Below, piece after piece: positions 22,101 to 33,749 of a stretch of 64,000 bases of DNA. The stretch covers positions 7,874,001-7,938,000 of the forward strand of contig OX387203.1 in assembly GCA_947561715.1 (NCBI GenBank). Direction: 5' to 3'. Both the position numbers and the translations under genes were made by a program. Each line of letters starts with the position of its first letter. Within the stretch, counting starts at the first letter, position 1. The DNA comes from Ascidia mentula. Taxonomy: Eukaryota > Chordata > Ascidiacea > Phlebobranchia > Ascidiidae. The notes below the pieces were generated by a model. That model had not been told where the DNA came from. It did no database searches and saw only the letters and a list, made by a program, of their open reading frames with translations.

Positions 22101-25100
22101 AATATGCCACGTTCGGCGCCATGAAGAATTCTAAGCTGACCGATAAAACGCAGAGTAATGAGGCCTGTGTTTCCCTTAAGGCTATGGTCCATCTAATTCC
22201 CTTCATTTGGACGATTATCACAAGAAAATGGTAGACGAAATATCAACGGGCAGAGACACAAGGAGCGACGACATGGTGAGAAACCGTGTTTGTTGAATTT
22301 ATTGCCTGAAAACAAGCAAATGCCTGGCGATCACAAACCATTCGAACGTCATATATGTTTCCACGGATTTCAAAAAATATTATTATCGCTGGAGTAGCTG
22401 AACAAGTAGGAAAAAAATGTAAAGAAAATGAACTTTCAATGAAAAGCCATTTACTGTTTAACGCATTTACCAAAAAAAAATTGATTTAATCCCTCGACCG
22501 GTAGCTTTATCAGTAGTTGAAGCTTCCTGTACAAAACAACTATTCATTTTGTCTATGTACTACAAGATGCCAGCTACTGCCCCGTCGTTCATCCCTCCTC
22601 GACCAATGGAAGGTCGGTACGCAAGAATGTACCAGAACAAGCGCCACCTGGAGGCCAAAATTCGATATCCAGATGACAAACCGACCCCCGATCGCCCGGA
22701 TGTAATGGATTCGCGAGGATATGCGTCACTTCCGAGTACGCCAGTGACGTTACGTCGCAAGGACGAGTGGTACAAAACTGGGAGGATGTCGGTTGACCAC
22801 GCCGCCGAAAGAAACGATGTAATTTAGTTCTGCTTATTAAACCTGCTTATTTGGGTGTTGAGAATTGGACCATGATGCACTAATTTACATTTTTTAAATA
22901 AAAAAAATTATATGGAACAAATACCACGACCAACTTTTAATAGAATTACAACTTTCTCCAGTAAAAAATTGACTTTTATCAAAGCATGACAAAGCATAAC
23001 TTTATAGGGTGACGAGTCAGCAAAATTGCGAACAAAATCAGCAATGGTGAGAAGTGAGGACGAAGACCCGGATGTTGATGAACAATGGAAGACATTGCAA
23101 CTACAAAGTCATCCTGTTCATGGTCAGTTAATTTTGCCAAACTTACAAACAAAACGTTTTGTGACTGCATGTAACCAAATGTTGCCTGCCACAAGCGCAT
23201 TGTTGCCGTTGAGATGGTTTTGACCTTGTGTTAAATGCGGATAAAAACTGGAATCTTTTCATTTAAAGGCCTTGATGCAGTCGGATCCAAAAAGTCAACT
23301 GAAGTTGACCCAAGGCTATCGGGAGAATACGATTATCTGCCTAAGACTATTGAGGAACAGATCTCGTTACCAGAGGAGACAAAGTATTACTTGAAGGACT
23401 ATCAAGAGGAACGAGATGGAAAATTCAAGGTAGAGTGATTATTCACCAAAAATCCTGATGACCATTGCGTTGTACTGACAGTATACGTTTTCGCAATGCA
23501 GGAAATTGAACATGAAAACGAACAGAAAAAACTAGAGCTGCAATATCGCTCAAGTTACGACATGAACGCTTTGAGAAATAAGGTGGATCAGATGGGTACA
23601 AGAGTTCAACCAAAAGCATTGGATCAACACTCCGAACAGGTATTGGCATCTAAGTGTCAATTTTCATTAGAACATACTCTGGCGTATAAAGAGACTGGCC
23701 AATATTGCTATTAACACTGGCATGTTTAAAAGAAGACTTTTTTGGCAAAAACTTTGCCATCATCAGTTTGAATGACGCGATTAGTGTAGCTCCATGATTA
23801 TAAGGAGCTAACCAGACCGACGTCACAGATAAGGCTCGCGCGCATATCCTGGCGCATTTTAAAATGCAACTTGGTCTATAATTGTACTCTAACAACAGTA
23901 ATAACGCAATAAGTTAGCTGAATGTGCAAACAAATGTAGTCTTGTTAGAACCTAAAGCAGGGAGTTAAACACTGGAAACAGGATGACAGTTGCTGTTTGA
24001 GCGACTGCTTTAAACCTAAAATAAGGCGCTGACATTTCTAGGTACATGATGACATCGGACGGCTCACCGAATTACAAACCAGAAAGACGCCGGAACCCGA
24101 TGAACGTTACACAACTGGCCTCAAGTTTACCACAGAGAAAATAAGCGATCGGGGTACTTTGACAGACCTGCACGACAGGTATGAGTTTTACATTAGTATT
24201 ATAAAAAGAGTTTTCATCGATTGTAAAACGAGTGGGTGTTCGCTAGAAAGCGGATGAAGTGTTTGATCGGTGAAAACCCGCAAATAACAACGTTTTGATC
24301 CACTTATGAGTCACATAGAACTTACAAACGATAGATGCAACTTTCTCACATTCTTCAAAGCACCTCAAATGCGCCTTTCTCAATATTCATTAATCTACCT
24401 ACTTTGCATCGTTGATAACATCAAACAGTATCTTCATTAGTTTGGAATTTGTTGGTTGAAATCTGATTTAGAGAGCCCCGCAGGAGTGCCAGCCACTATC
24501 CAAATTAAATTCAAATGCCCAAACACTAAAAAGTCACGTAAAAGCAGTCGTGACACTGCAAGACAGTTTAAGGTAAACATTGTCAACGTGTGTATGTAGA
24601 CAACTCGAAGGTCACAAGGAATTTCCGACCTCATGGCACAGAGATATTCCGAAAACCGACCCCCCAGAACAGAACCACCAGGGGGTGCTATGGAGCTACA
24701 TCACAAGGACCAACCCGTTTTCGTTGAGTCACAATTCTGAGCGAGCTCTGGTGGCATCCAGAAGTGGCGAGCCGGCGACCAGATTAGGCTCAAGCACCGG
24801 GTCCATTCTGAAATCGCCCGGTTCCCCACCAAGGACTGGTTCAAGCAAGAGCATAAGTTTTAATGAGGTGATAAATGGTAAAATTACAAAAAACTTAGCG
24901 AAAAATGATAGAGTGGTAGTTTTACTGCATTGTAATTTTAGAAGATCTGTCCTTCCGACAAAATAGTTCCGTAGATATTATTTTCACCGACGTTTTGTCT
25001 CTCCTCCGGCGAGACTTCTTCAGGGCGCAGCAATTCAAAATAATAACCTACATAGACGTGAATGCTTTAAAACGTGTATACCCAAATATTTTAAACACAT

Positions 25101-27668
25101 CATTTTAGATTTTCCATGTAAGTTTCCTCTATTTACAAGCCCGCTGCGCGTTTACGTTAAGCATGGAAGAATGGTTTGTAAAGGCATATACTGCGTTCCG
25201 ATAAAAACCTCACCACATTACAAAAACTTTTTGCTCCACCCCTCTCTGTAATAATGCGGTTTTTAAGACTTCCCAAATTCACGTACAGAAGTTATTTTTT
25301 CCCTTTTTCTACAGGTCGTCCGGGTCGCTTCTTCAGAGTATGGCTCGAGATTCAAAACAACAACATCACCGCTATCCAACGCAAAATCAAGTCCTAGTTT
25401 CAAAGGATCACGTCCTAGTACACCACTACCCTCTCCACCCAGATCAGTGAAGGAGCCGTCAGTCTATCCAGGTTGGTAGCCGTCGAATTAACTTCTATTT
25501 TAGGCCTAAATCGGCTATGCGATTGTTTCATCCACTGCTAGGCAGGAAGGACAAAATGGGCTTGGTCGGAATGTGATTTGAATAGGAGGCTTTTGCGTAA
25601 TTGCGAGCAATTACTTTGCAACGGAATGCGTTGGCAAATCGTATATGCGTGTTTACGGATGCCGTGGGTTACCATGGGATTTTAAGAGGGTGTTTTAAAC
25701 TGATGCTACGAGCACAACGGGTGTTTAACCATGAATCACAGTTTAGGAATCTGATTGTTGGAAACTCTTGCGCATGGCTGCATTGTTAAATTATTAAACG
25801 TGCCGTATCAGTCTTTATATGTCTACGAACTTAATTCTCTTGACTTGGCACTCTTTTTTAAAAAAAACCGACGTTTGTTTTAAAAAATGCACACTAGCTT
25901 TCGCGAGTACCTCTCGCTTCATCAGGTCTAGTGTGCATTTTTGAATACAAAAGTCAGTCTTTTTTAAAAGATTGCCAAATCAAGTGCATTGTTAAAGTTA
26001 TACGCAAACACAAGTCTCGAAACTTACATATAAGACGTTTGGTGTATTGAATGACCCACAATTAACAATAGCATTTTACACTTTTCTAGAAGTATCACCG
26101 CGGGGTCCTGCCCTACGACCATCAAGTGCGTTTCCACATGACCAGACAAAGCCGAAATCGCACGATCACTGGAATTGGAATTACGATATGCGCATGAAGG
26201 CCCAGTTCGGTCCACGCAGCTGGTCACCCACACCTGAAACCCCTCGGCCACAGACGGCGCTGCTCAGCATACAGAATGGCTGGAGCAAGGTGGTCTAATC
26301 ATGCAGCTATATATAACTTAATGCGCCACGTGCAGTTGCAACCAAAGCTCCCAAAAATCCGATTGCGCCACATTTTCTCGTTAAGCAATGCGATGAGCCA
26401 AAGGTAAAAAAAAAATATCGTTTGAAGAAGCCATATTTGCTCTCGTTGGAGGTTTTTTCGGTTATCTTTCATCAACCACGCATGGTCGTGACGCTTCGGG
26501 ACCAGGCACCGCTTCACTTGCGGTCTGGTGCCTCATCGAGTAATCAACGAACGCGTGCCGGAAAGCTCCAGGCCAGTGACGTAGTCGTGCCAAAGCGATT
26601 CAAACCATCGACAAATTGGTTGAGAAATTGCCATTTTGCGGTTGTACATATTTCCAATCGAATGGAATGTGATTTGACGAATCTCCATCAAAACCACAAA
26701 GCCAAATACCTTTATGCTATGTTTCAATATTTCAACGTAACTCCGGACAGGTTTTATATCCCTATCTTACTCGTTTTGAAATTTTGGTGACTAAATTTGG
26801 TCGTGCAATGCACAACTTTTATGTGGTAAGGCTTTACAGTACGATCACATATCCTAAATCTAATTGGAATTCCACACATTTCAAACCCACCGAGATCCAA
26901 TCTCAGGCTACCCCACATTAAATTGCCGACCATAATGTTTAATAACTGTAAAGGTCGAGCGACTTAACAGATCATACCAATATATGGATTTAACTTGCAA
27001 CTGTTTTTAGTCGGGCGCCCACAAGCGATTGCGTGATGAGTTCCCGGAACAGCCTCCGGACTACAGGTAAGTTTGTGGTGGTTAAACTGCCGAAAACTCT
27101 TTGCAAAGTCAGAACCTGAAAAGTTGTTTACTGCAGCCGTGTATCGGTTATGTAACCTGCAACAACGGAAGTATAAACTGTGAACATGCGTTTTGGCACG
27201 AATGCACAACGTGTGTGCTCGCATGCAGAACAAAATTGTTTGTAAATCATATCTAAGATCGAATCCACAGTTTACGAAGTCTCGCTTATAAATAAGCTCG
27301 AACTTGGCACACCTTCATAATAAGCTACGCCTAAAACTTGTTGAATAAACAGTCAGTAGTTTAAAACCAAATCAAAACGGTAGTCTTAAGACACTGTAAA
27401 CTCGGTGGTATTACTATTGCGAAGCAACAATAGGTAATAATATTTTAAATTAACTTTAAAAAATAAAATTCCATGTACGTGGCCACACAAACTGAGACTT
27501 TTCAAACAACCGGATAATTGTCTATGCAGAGACAACGTGAGACATTACGAGTTCGCGGATAAGTCAGCCGACCTGCGGTTTCACCATTCCATCAAACACA
27601 AGGAGAAGAGGCACCAATTCTACGGCTTCAACAGCTATCACTTTTACAACGGCAACCCAATTTTGTGA
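19155..27668 (+). CDS. C7orf31: C7orf31 orthologue (DUF4555-type sperm/centrosome protein)
   Basis: Predicted 17 exons: 19155-19294, 19680-19821, 20236-20375, 20659-20849, 21074-21219, 21558-21675, 22181-22275, 22567-22818, 23008-23122, 23269-23429, 23502-23639, 24042-24178, 24600-24867, 25315-25471, 26090-26289, 27011-27066, 27530-27668. They join in phase to 864 residues. The order of motifs matches my recollection of human C7orf31: SNELFTPLQ, LPWGRFREYGG, KGHRHYGSG, LPFPAEHPY, ALTWPGEG-YY, LDDYHKKMV, PPRPMEGR, then the tail KRHQFYGFNSYHFYNGN. The human protein is shorter (about 590); the extra length lies mostly in the Ser/Pro-rich, probably disordered middle and rear (23008-25471). The human protein is linked to sperm and centrosome; its biochemical role is unknown. 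Start: first ATG, in frame with the conserved N-terminus. Exon 8's acceptor is the least certain. Confidence 0.93.
24971..25051. mobile_element. Short fold-back element, copy 1
   Basis: An 81-bp imperfect inverted repeat between exons 13 and 14 of the C7orf31 gene. Arms: GTAGATATTATTTT on the left and AAAATAATAACCTAC on the right. The core contains ACCGACGTTTTGTCTC and GAGACTTCTTCAGG, also mutually complementary. It shares ACCGACGTTT and TTC-TCAGG with the element at 25845-25978. Confidence 0.55.
25845..25978. mobile_element. Short fold-back element, copy 2
   Basis: A 134-bp imperfect inverted repeat in the next intron. Arms start TTGGCACTCTTTTTTAAAA and end TTTTTTAAAAGATTGCCAA. An inner pair, TGCACACTAG and CTAGTGTGCA, flanks a core with TTTCGCGAG and CTCTCGCTTCATCAGG. 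Probably a non-autonomous DNA element related to the 24971 copy. Confidence 0.6.
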
Positions 27669-27836
27669 AGCACTGTTTTGTATAATGATCCTGTGATATA
27701 CATTGTCCGCTTTTGTTTTTGTGTTTCTTGTTTGCAAACGCTAAGAAGTCAGCGATCACTGTCTATGACCTCCACTACTGCACAAATTTAGGTGTTTATT
27801 GCTGTTTGGCGCTGCCTGTACCGTTTTATCGTCGTA

Positions 27837-27842
27837 AATAAA
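27837..27842 (+). terminator. Poly(A) signal of the C7orf31 gene
   Basis: AATAAA 169 bases after the stop codon, the first canonical signal downstream. Confidence 0.65.
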
Positions 27843-30800
27843 TTGGAAGCTTGTGTTGCTGTTGCGTAGAGATTTTCTGCAGAAACGATGCATTCTTTCC
27901 AATACGCATAATACGAATTACATACAGACTTTCTGTTTGGATGTGAATGATGGGAAATAGTGTCTATTTTTTATCAATATTGCAAGTACGCCCTGCCTAA
28001 AAAGGCATCGCAAGAATGCAGACACTCAAAAAGCTGCTTTGTGTGTCCAACAAAAGGTTATATTAATACTTTTTGTAGCGCATGAGTCAGCAATTTTTGT
28101 GGCGTACATTTTGAGGTCATGGAACACACATTTTCTCGCAACTTCTAATTGGTCGTTGGTATGACGACGCCCAGGAAACTGCATATTGTTATGCTGCGTG
28201 CAAGTCCTCTAGTTTTTCAATTAAACAAGTTCTTTGTTCTGAAATCGCCCATCACGAAAGAATTCCCCACCTAACTGGGCCAGGCCAATACAGGAAATGT
28301 TGCGCCAAAAGCGGTCAATTTCGCAGTTTGATGTTTAGCACGAGTCTAAAACCTGTCAAATGGCCAAACAATTTACGTTTAAGGCAAAAAAACTAAAAAT
28401 AGAATATCTAAATGTGGTGCTTTCGGTACGAGTGAAGCTAAGAACGTGTATTCAAACTATGTACAAGTGTAAATAATCTGAGGAGACGAATAAAGCCAAA
28501 CAAATGGGCGTTAATGACATATTCAAAACCAACTGCTGCTTGGTCAGAATGCCAACTAATTGACGCAAATTAGAACGACGCAAAAGGCGACCATCGGATA
28601 ATCTTGCAATTAAAGTCACGCAACTTCAAATGGCACTCGGGTCTGAAATAGATAAAACAGCATGACGGGGAAGTCGCTTGATGCAACGAAACCGATAAGG
28701 GTATGAAAGTCATCTAGAAAATTGTAAAAATCCTCGTTTTGGAGAAAATCGCAAGTTATCGTAGCTCCCTTCGATATAACTGGCATGATTCAACACGAAA
28801 AACATTAATTAACGTGGAAGGAGGCAATGAGGGGAGTGATCTTGGCACACGAATTAGGACATTGTCTTAAATATCATCCGGGCAATCGCATTTTCTGCGT
28901 ACACCACCTAATATACAACGAACTCTTTGGCTGAAAATCAAGACAATAAGCAAGATAATTTATTAGTTTTGCTGTGGCAGAGGGTAACCGTTTGCGCTGC
29001 CTAATGATGCAACATTTGAGACCAAATCGTGGCGATAAACAAACAGCTAAATGAGGTTTTAAACGAAAATTCCGTACTTTTGTGCGCACGGCACTATATG
29101 GAGAAAACTCCATTTGTGCGTATCAGACAAAGCAGATGAATCATTTTAAAAAATACTTCTTTTAGTAGATTCTAATTCTGTTTGTTGTAAAACAGGTATA
29201 TTTTCGTAATGTTTGTAAATAAACATACGTTTCGTATGAAGATACTCATGACACTGTGCTTCACGTTGCAACGAAAACAATTGTGAAATCCCCAGACACA
29301 TCCATGTGCAACCCTTCGCCACGTGTGGTGGTCATGCAATGACATTTACTCGCCTTTTCCGATGTTTTGCAATCACGTGTCACAAAATCAAAGCCACAAG
29401 TCGTGTGGCTTCTTTGCTCGTCGTGCTTATCTCTGCCCGAAGGGGTGTAGCCAAAACGCCAGACGTTTTTATCGTCCAGATGTGATAAGCGAGAGTAAAA
29501 TTATCTATCAAAGTTGTCAAGGAAAGTGTAAGGGTCAATGCAATAAACGTTTTGGTTAAATTGTGTGGCAGAACATACGTTTTGAGGTTGCAAATATTTT
29601 AGTTCACGGAGCTATAGCATGTACTTAGGCAGTGGCAGTTTACATTGCGTTCAAAACAGATTACTTCGATATGAGCCTGGTAGCAGGCCACACGTTGAAA
29701 TTGCAACTATAAAAACACCGGATGGGAAATGAATGGTGATTCTACGCAGTTATTTCCGTCTGTGACGTGTCAAAATCCTAATGTGTTTTGAGTGATGAGG
29801 ATGAAGTTTCGCCTTTGCTGGCCGGAACCTCGAATTTTGTTGCAGATATACCCAAAAAAGCCGCATAAGCCCCGAATATTAGGGTACACCATACACACCT
29901 ACATAAACTTGAAGCTAAAATCACTGCAAACAGCCTGCAGCGAATAGTTACAATTATCGGGAACGTAATCAACACCTAACCCATAAATTTATGAAACACG
30001 CAAAGTATTGCGCAACTTTTAAGCATAAGAATAGCCAAGGGCAAAACTCAAACCAATCAACCGAGGAACTGCAAATTGCACGCGTCATGTTCATTGTGGT
30101 CGCCAAATATTTATAGCAGACAGATATGCATTGCCGCAGCAATTTAAGGCATTTCGTAACAAGAAACCTTGAACGTGCTTTTGAAAGAAATGTCGTATCA
30201 AACGTTTTACAAATAAGGGGTTTGAACAAGCGTGTTTTACGCCGGGTTGCAAAACAGTGAAACTGAGAAAAACAAGCAATGTGATTGATAATTAGGCCCT
30301 TGGCGGATGGAGATGGCACTGCCTGGTAAAAACACGCGTTACGTGTCCAAAAAATCTGTACTGGTTCCGCAGGTGTGTAATCACCATTCAATTCCCAGAT
30401 CTGAAACGCAGAGTCAGCGCTTTTGGACATGTTTTTGAGAACAAGCGGAAGGATGTTAGGTCATATCGTGACAACCTTGTGAAAAATGTGAAGTTAGTGC
30501 GTTGTTTTTAAGACGAGAAAAGAGGAAAAATCCCAGAAGAGAAATCTTCCCGAGAAATGTTTTGAAAAAGTAAATAAACACAAAAGTGACCTCAATGTCG
30601 TTCAAAACTGCCAAGGAATTTCCACACGTGTATGTAACCACAACAATAGCAATCCAATTTGGGCAAGCATACATACTACGAGCGCGGCAAAACATGCATA
30701 GCCTAATCTATAACCAATAGTTTTGGTTGGCATCTCAAACGACAAAGCAATTTGGATTTTATCACAAATACTCGTCGGGGTTTCACCGTGTTTAGACAAA

Positions 30801-33749
30801 AACTGTGCATCTGCGCAAATATCTCTAGGTTACTGCAAACATTTTCGCAAGTTTACGAAGCAATTAAAAGGTAGGCCTACTTGTTATGTCTCAGACGTAA
30901 CACATGCCTTGTAACGATCAATGGCGAAACAGCATCAATTAAAATTAACGAGTGTGAAAATCAAAGGCGTGTGAACTAGGTAAAGTCGTCAGTTAATCGC
31001 GGACACATGTAACTGACATTTCTGAGTATAAATAATGGATATTGGAGTGCAAGTATAATAGCAGCATTGGACAGACTAAAAGGCAACGGCTTGGAATCAT
31101 GATTTTGCAATTTTCGTGTAATAATGGTATACCTGTCTGTATTTAACAATTATAGTGCAATCGCCAAAGAGAAAGTGCGGATGCATTTTCAGATTATACA
31201 TGTTGATCCAATTTGCGTTTTTCGGATCACTTCGATTGATAGCAACGGATATGGCGCCCGCTAATCTTCCATTCCAGGTAGCTAATGTGGTAATTTATTA
31301 GTTAGAACGTATTGGTTGCAAACTAGGTACTAAATGATGATCCAAGTTAAACAGATAGGGAAACCTTAAATTATATTGTCTCTTGCATGCAACTTGGTCG
31401 GGAAAAGCGAAAGTTTATGAAATGGAAAAACACTTTCCAACGAATTCCGTGATAGCGAGACCAATTATGGTTCAAACAGGCCCACATTTGTTACTACCAA
31501 TTACCAAGTTCAGGAGTCGATTAAAATATTTTCATTAGGCCAAAACTACGGTTGCGTTAATGACCGCCTGTTGCAAGGAGAAACTTGAAACTGCGGCGGC
31601 GTGAGACGAGGTACGACGCGTGCCGCCCGCTGCGTGTGACCTGGCTATTTTCCAAGAACAAGGCCTGAAAAATCTATGCAGTAACTGCCTCGCGCCTGAT
31701 ACGATGTATCGTATAACAAGCCGCGAAACATCGTTTGAGTGGCATGTTTGCCCTCTAAGTGGCGGATATGCATCCAAACTACGTTTGGCATATGGTTTAA
31801 TTGATTCACGCTTTGAGTGTGGGCCAGACAACGAAAAGACTCGTCGAGAAAGCAACCGAAGCGAGTTATGAGAAATCTCGGAAACGTGAGTTGCGACGTT
31901 GGTCTTAAAAATTTTGCGAATTCTGCTGGGAAACCGGGTGGCCAGAAAAAAGACTTGTGCTCACTAAACCAATTTAACTACTTAGGTCCATGCGGCATAT
32001 CGTACTAATTTTATCGAATATTTATGTAGGTTTTCCTGAACTTACCAAACAACTGCGCCAAGCCAGAGATCGCCTTTTATGCGATTACTACACAACCATT
32101 GTGTGTGGATTGGAAACTGTTGATTTGACTCAATAGGGATAAACTTCATTAATCTCAATTAAGCATTGCTTCATTTCAATTGCAACAGCCAAAATAATAG
32201 CTTTATGAGCACGATATGACCCCTCGCATTCTTGGCTATACAATCAACATGGAACATGTGAAAATGTTTATAATGCAGCATGCAAATTTAATGGCAACAT
32301 TCCACGCGGTATGCACTAATGTAGTCATCGTGGAGGATTTGCATAAACCAATTCTTAACCATAGAATGAATATCAACAGTTAAGTAACAACGTAAATCTT
32401 TGCGTATTCAGCCATCTTTTACAACCCAGTTTTTGAGATTTTTTTCCAAGCCATGAACATAAATAATATCGACTACACTTAAAGGTAATGCAATGTGTAT
32501 ATTTAATGATCAGGGATAGGTTTTCCATGTACGGTCGACTTAGCGCTGCGTGGACGCACAGAAAACTATAACGAGAAGCAGCAAGCAGAGAACGTGAAAC
32601 GTTTTCGATTAACAACGTAGAAGAATGGGGATTGCCTTTTTTGTTACGTCTGCGTTTGAAATGATTTCCTCAAAATGCATCTTCATTGCGCCATTCCAAA
32701 AAAACTATTTATGATGATTTTATTCCCTTATCGGTTTTGCGCGGGAAGTCTAATAAAACAGCGTTCATCGGTGTCATATCCGGGTGTATTTATGCAGAAA
32801 AACATGAATCACAAGTAAGCGACTTATTTGCTCATTGTGCAATCAAAGGACGCGGGAAAATCGCTTCTCCACAGTCATAGTAAACACCTTATTTTCATGA
32901 TGCGTCCGCCACTTTTGAAAATGTCCACCGCACGTTTGTCCTCTTGAGATATACTCAACAAGACAGGCTTTGCCAATACAAGCAAGTGGAACAGCTGTGT
33001 ATAATATGCTACCGGCCGAAATGACGCGCATAGACAAACAGGACGCTATAAGGAATTTAAATTGAAGAAATATACAATGTTTCACTCCGAAAACAAAAAC
33101 ACTCACATCTGAGAAGCCTATATCTGCTCGTTGGTTTCGAAACAAACATGTCGAAAAAGCCACTACTCCAACGAATCTGTTTGTAGAACAATTGCACATG
33201 TATTGAAGCAGTTTCGTGTTAAAAACACGTATCCACGTACATGCCGAAATCGTGCCTCATAATCTTTAACAGCGTGTGTGGGGATTGGAGGAACGCCGCA
33301 GCGACAAACCGCGACCAAACTATCTATTCTCTGCGACAGAAACGCGCGAAAAACCGTCACTTCGACTTCAGAACGTGCGTGGCTTATAAAGCGTCGGTCC
33401 TCCTGCCAAAAGTGTGCATATGCGGTCGTGCGCCGCAGCGGTCCGAAATGTGACAATATGTTTTCCCAGTGATGGTGATGCGTAATCACAAATTTTCGCG
33501 CGAATTCTAGATAAAAACAGGTCAAAGAAATATATGGACTATTCTGAAAATCGTGGACTTGGAGTTTATAGTTATGACTGGCGTGAACAAAATAGTTACA
33601 GTGTACATTCAGACGTTATCAATGAGAAATTCCGAAGTTGCATCTAGATAAAATGTGACTTAACTTATAAGAATCTATAGATAAAGTTTTGAGTTTCGAT
33701 TAATCTTAACCAAATGTGTTTTCTTTCAGTGCAACAATAATTTCAAAAA
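27843..33749. other. Gene-free region of about 5.9 kb
   Basis: The longest stretch without a supported gene. Open frames on both strands are short, have no conserved motifs and show no consistent splice sites. No tRNA, long repeat or clear mobile element was seen. A slightly GC-richer patch lies at 31560-31720. It ends at the acceptor GTTTTCTTTCAG (about 33719-33730), 20 bases before the first protease gene's ATG. Regulatory sequence for that gene is possible but not shown. Confidence 0.4.

Noticed and set aside
29323-29559. Cys-rich 78-residue plus-strand frame
   Set aside because: Cys spacing fits no peptide family I know; no signal peptide, and the start is not an ATG.
29969-30430. 153-residue minus-strand open frame
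   Set aside because: Rich in Cys, Phe and Leu as in random AT-rich frames; no domain, no supporting splice sites, no neighbouring exons.
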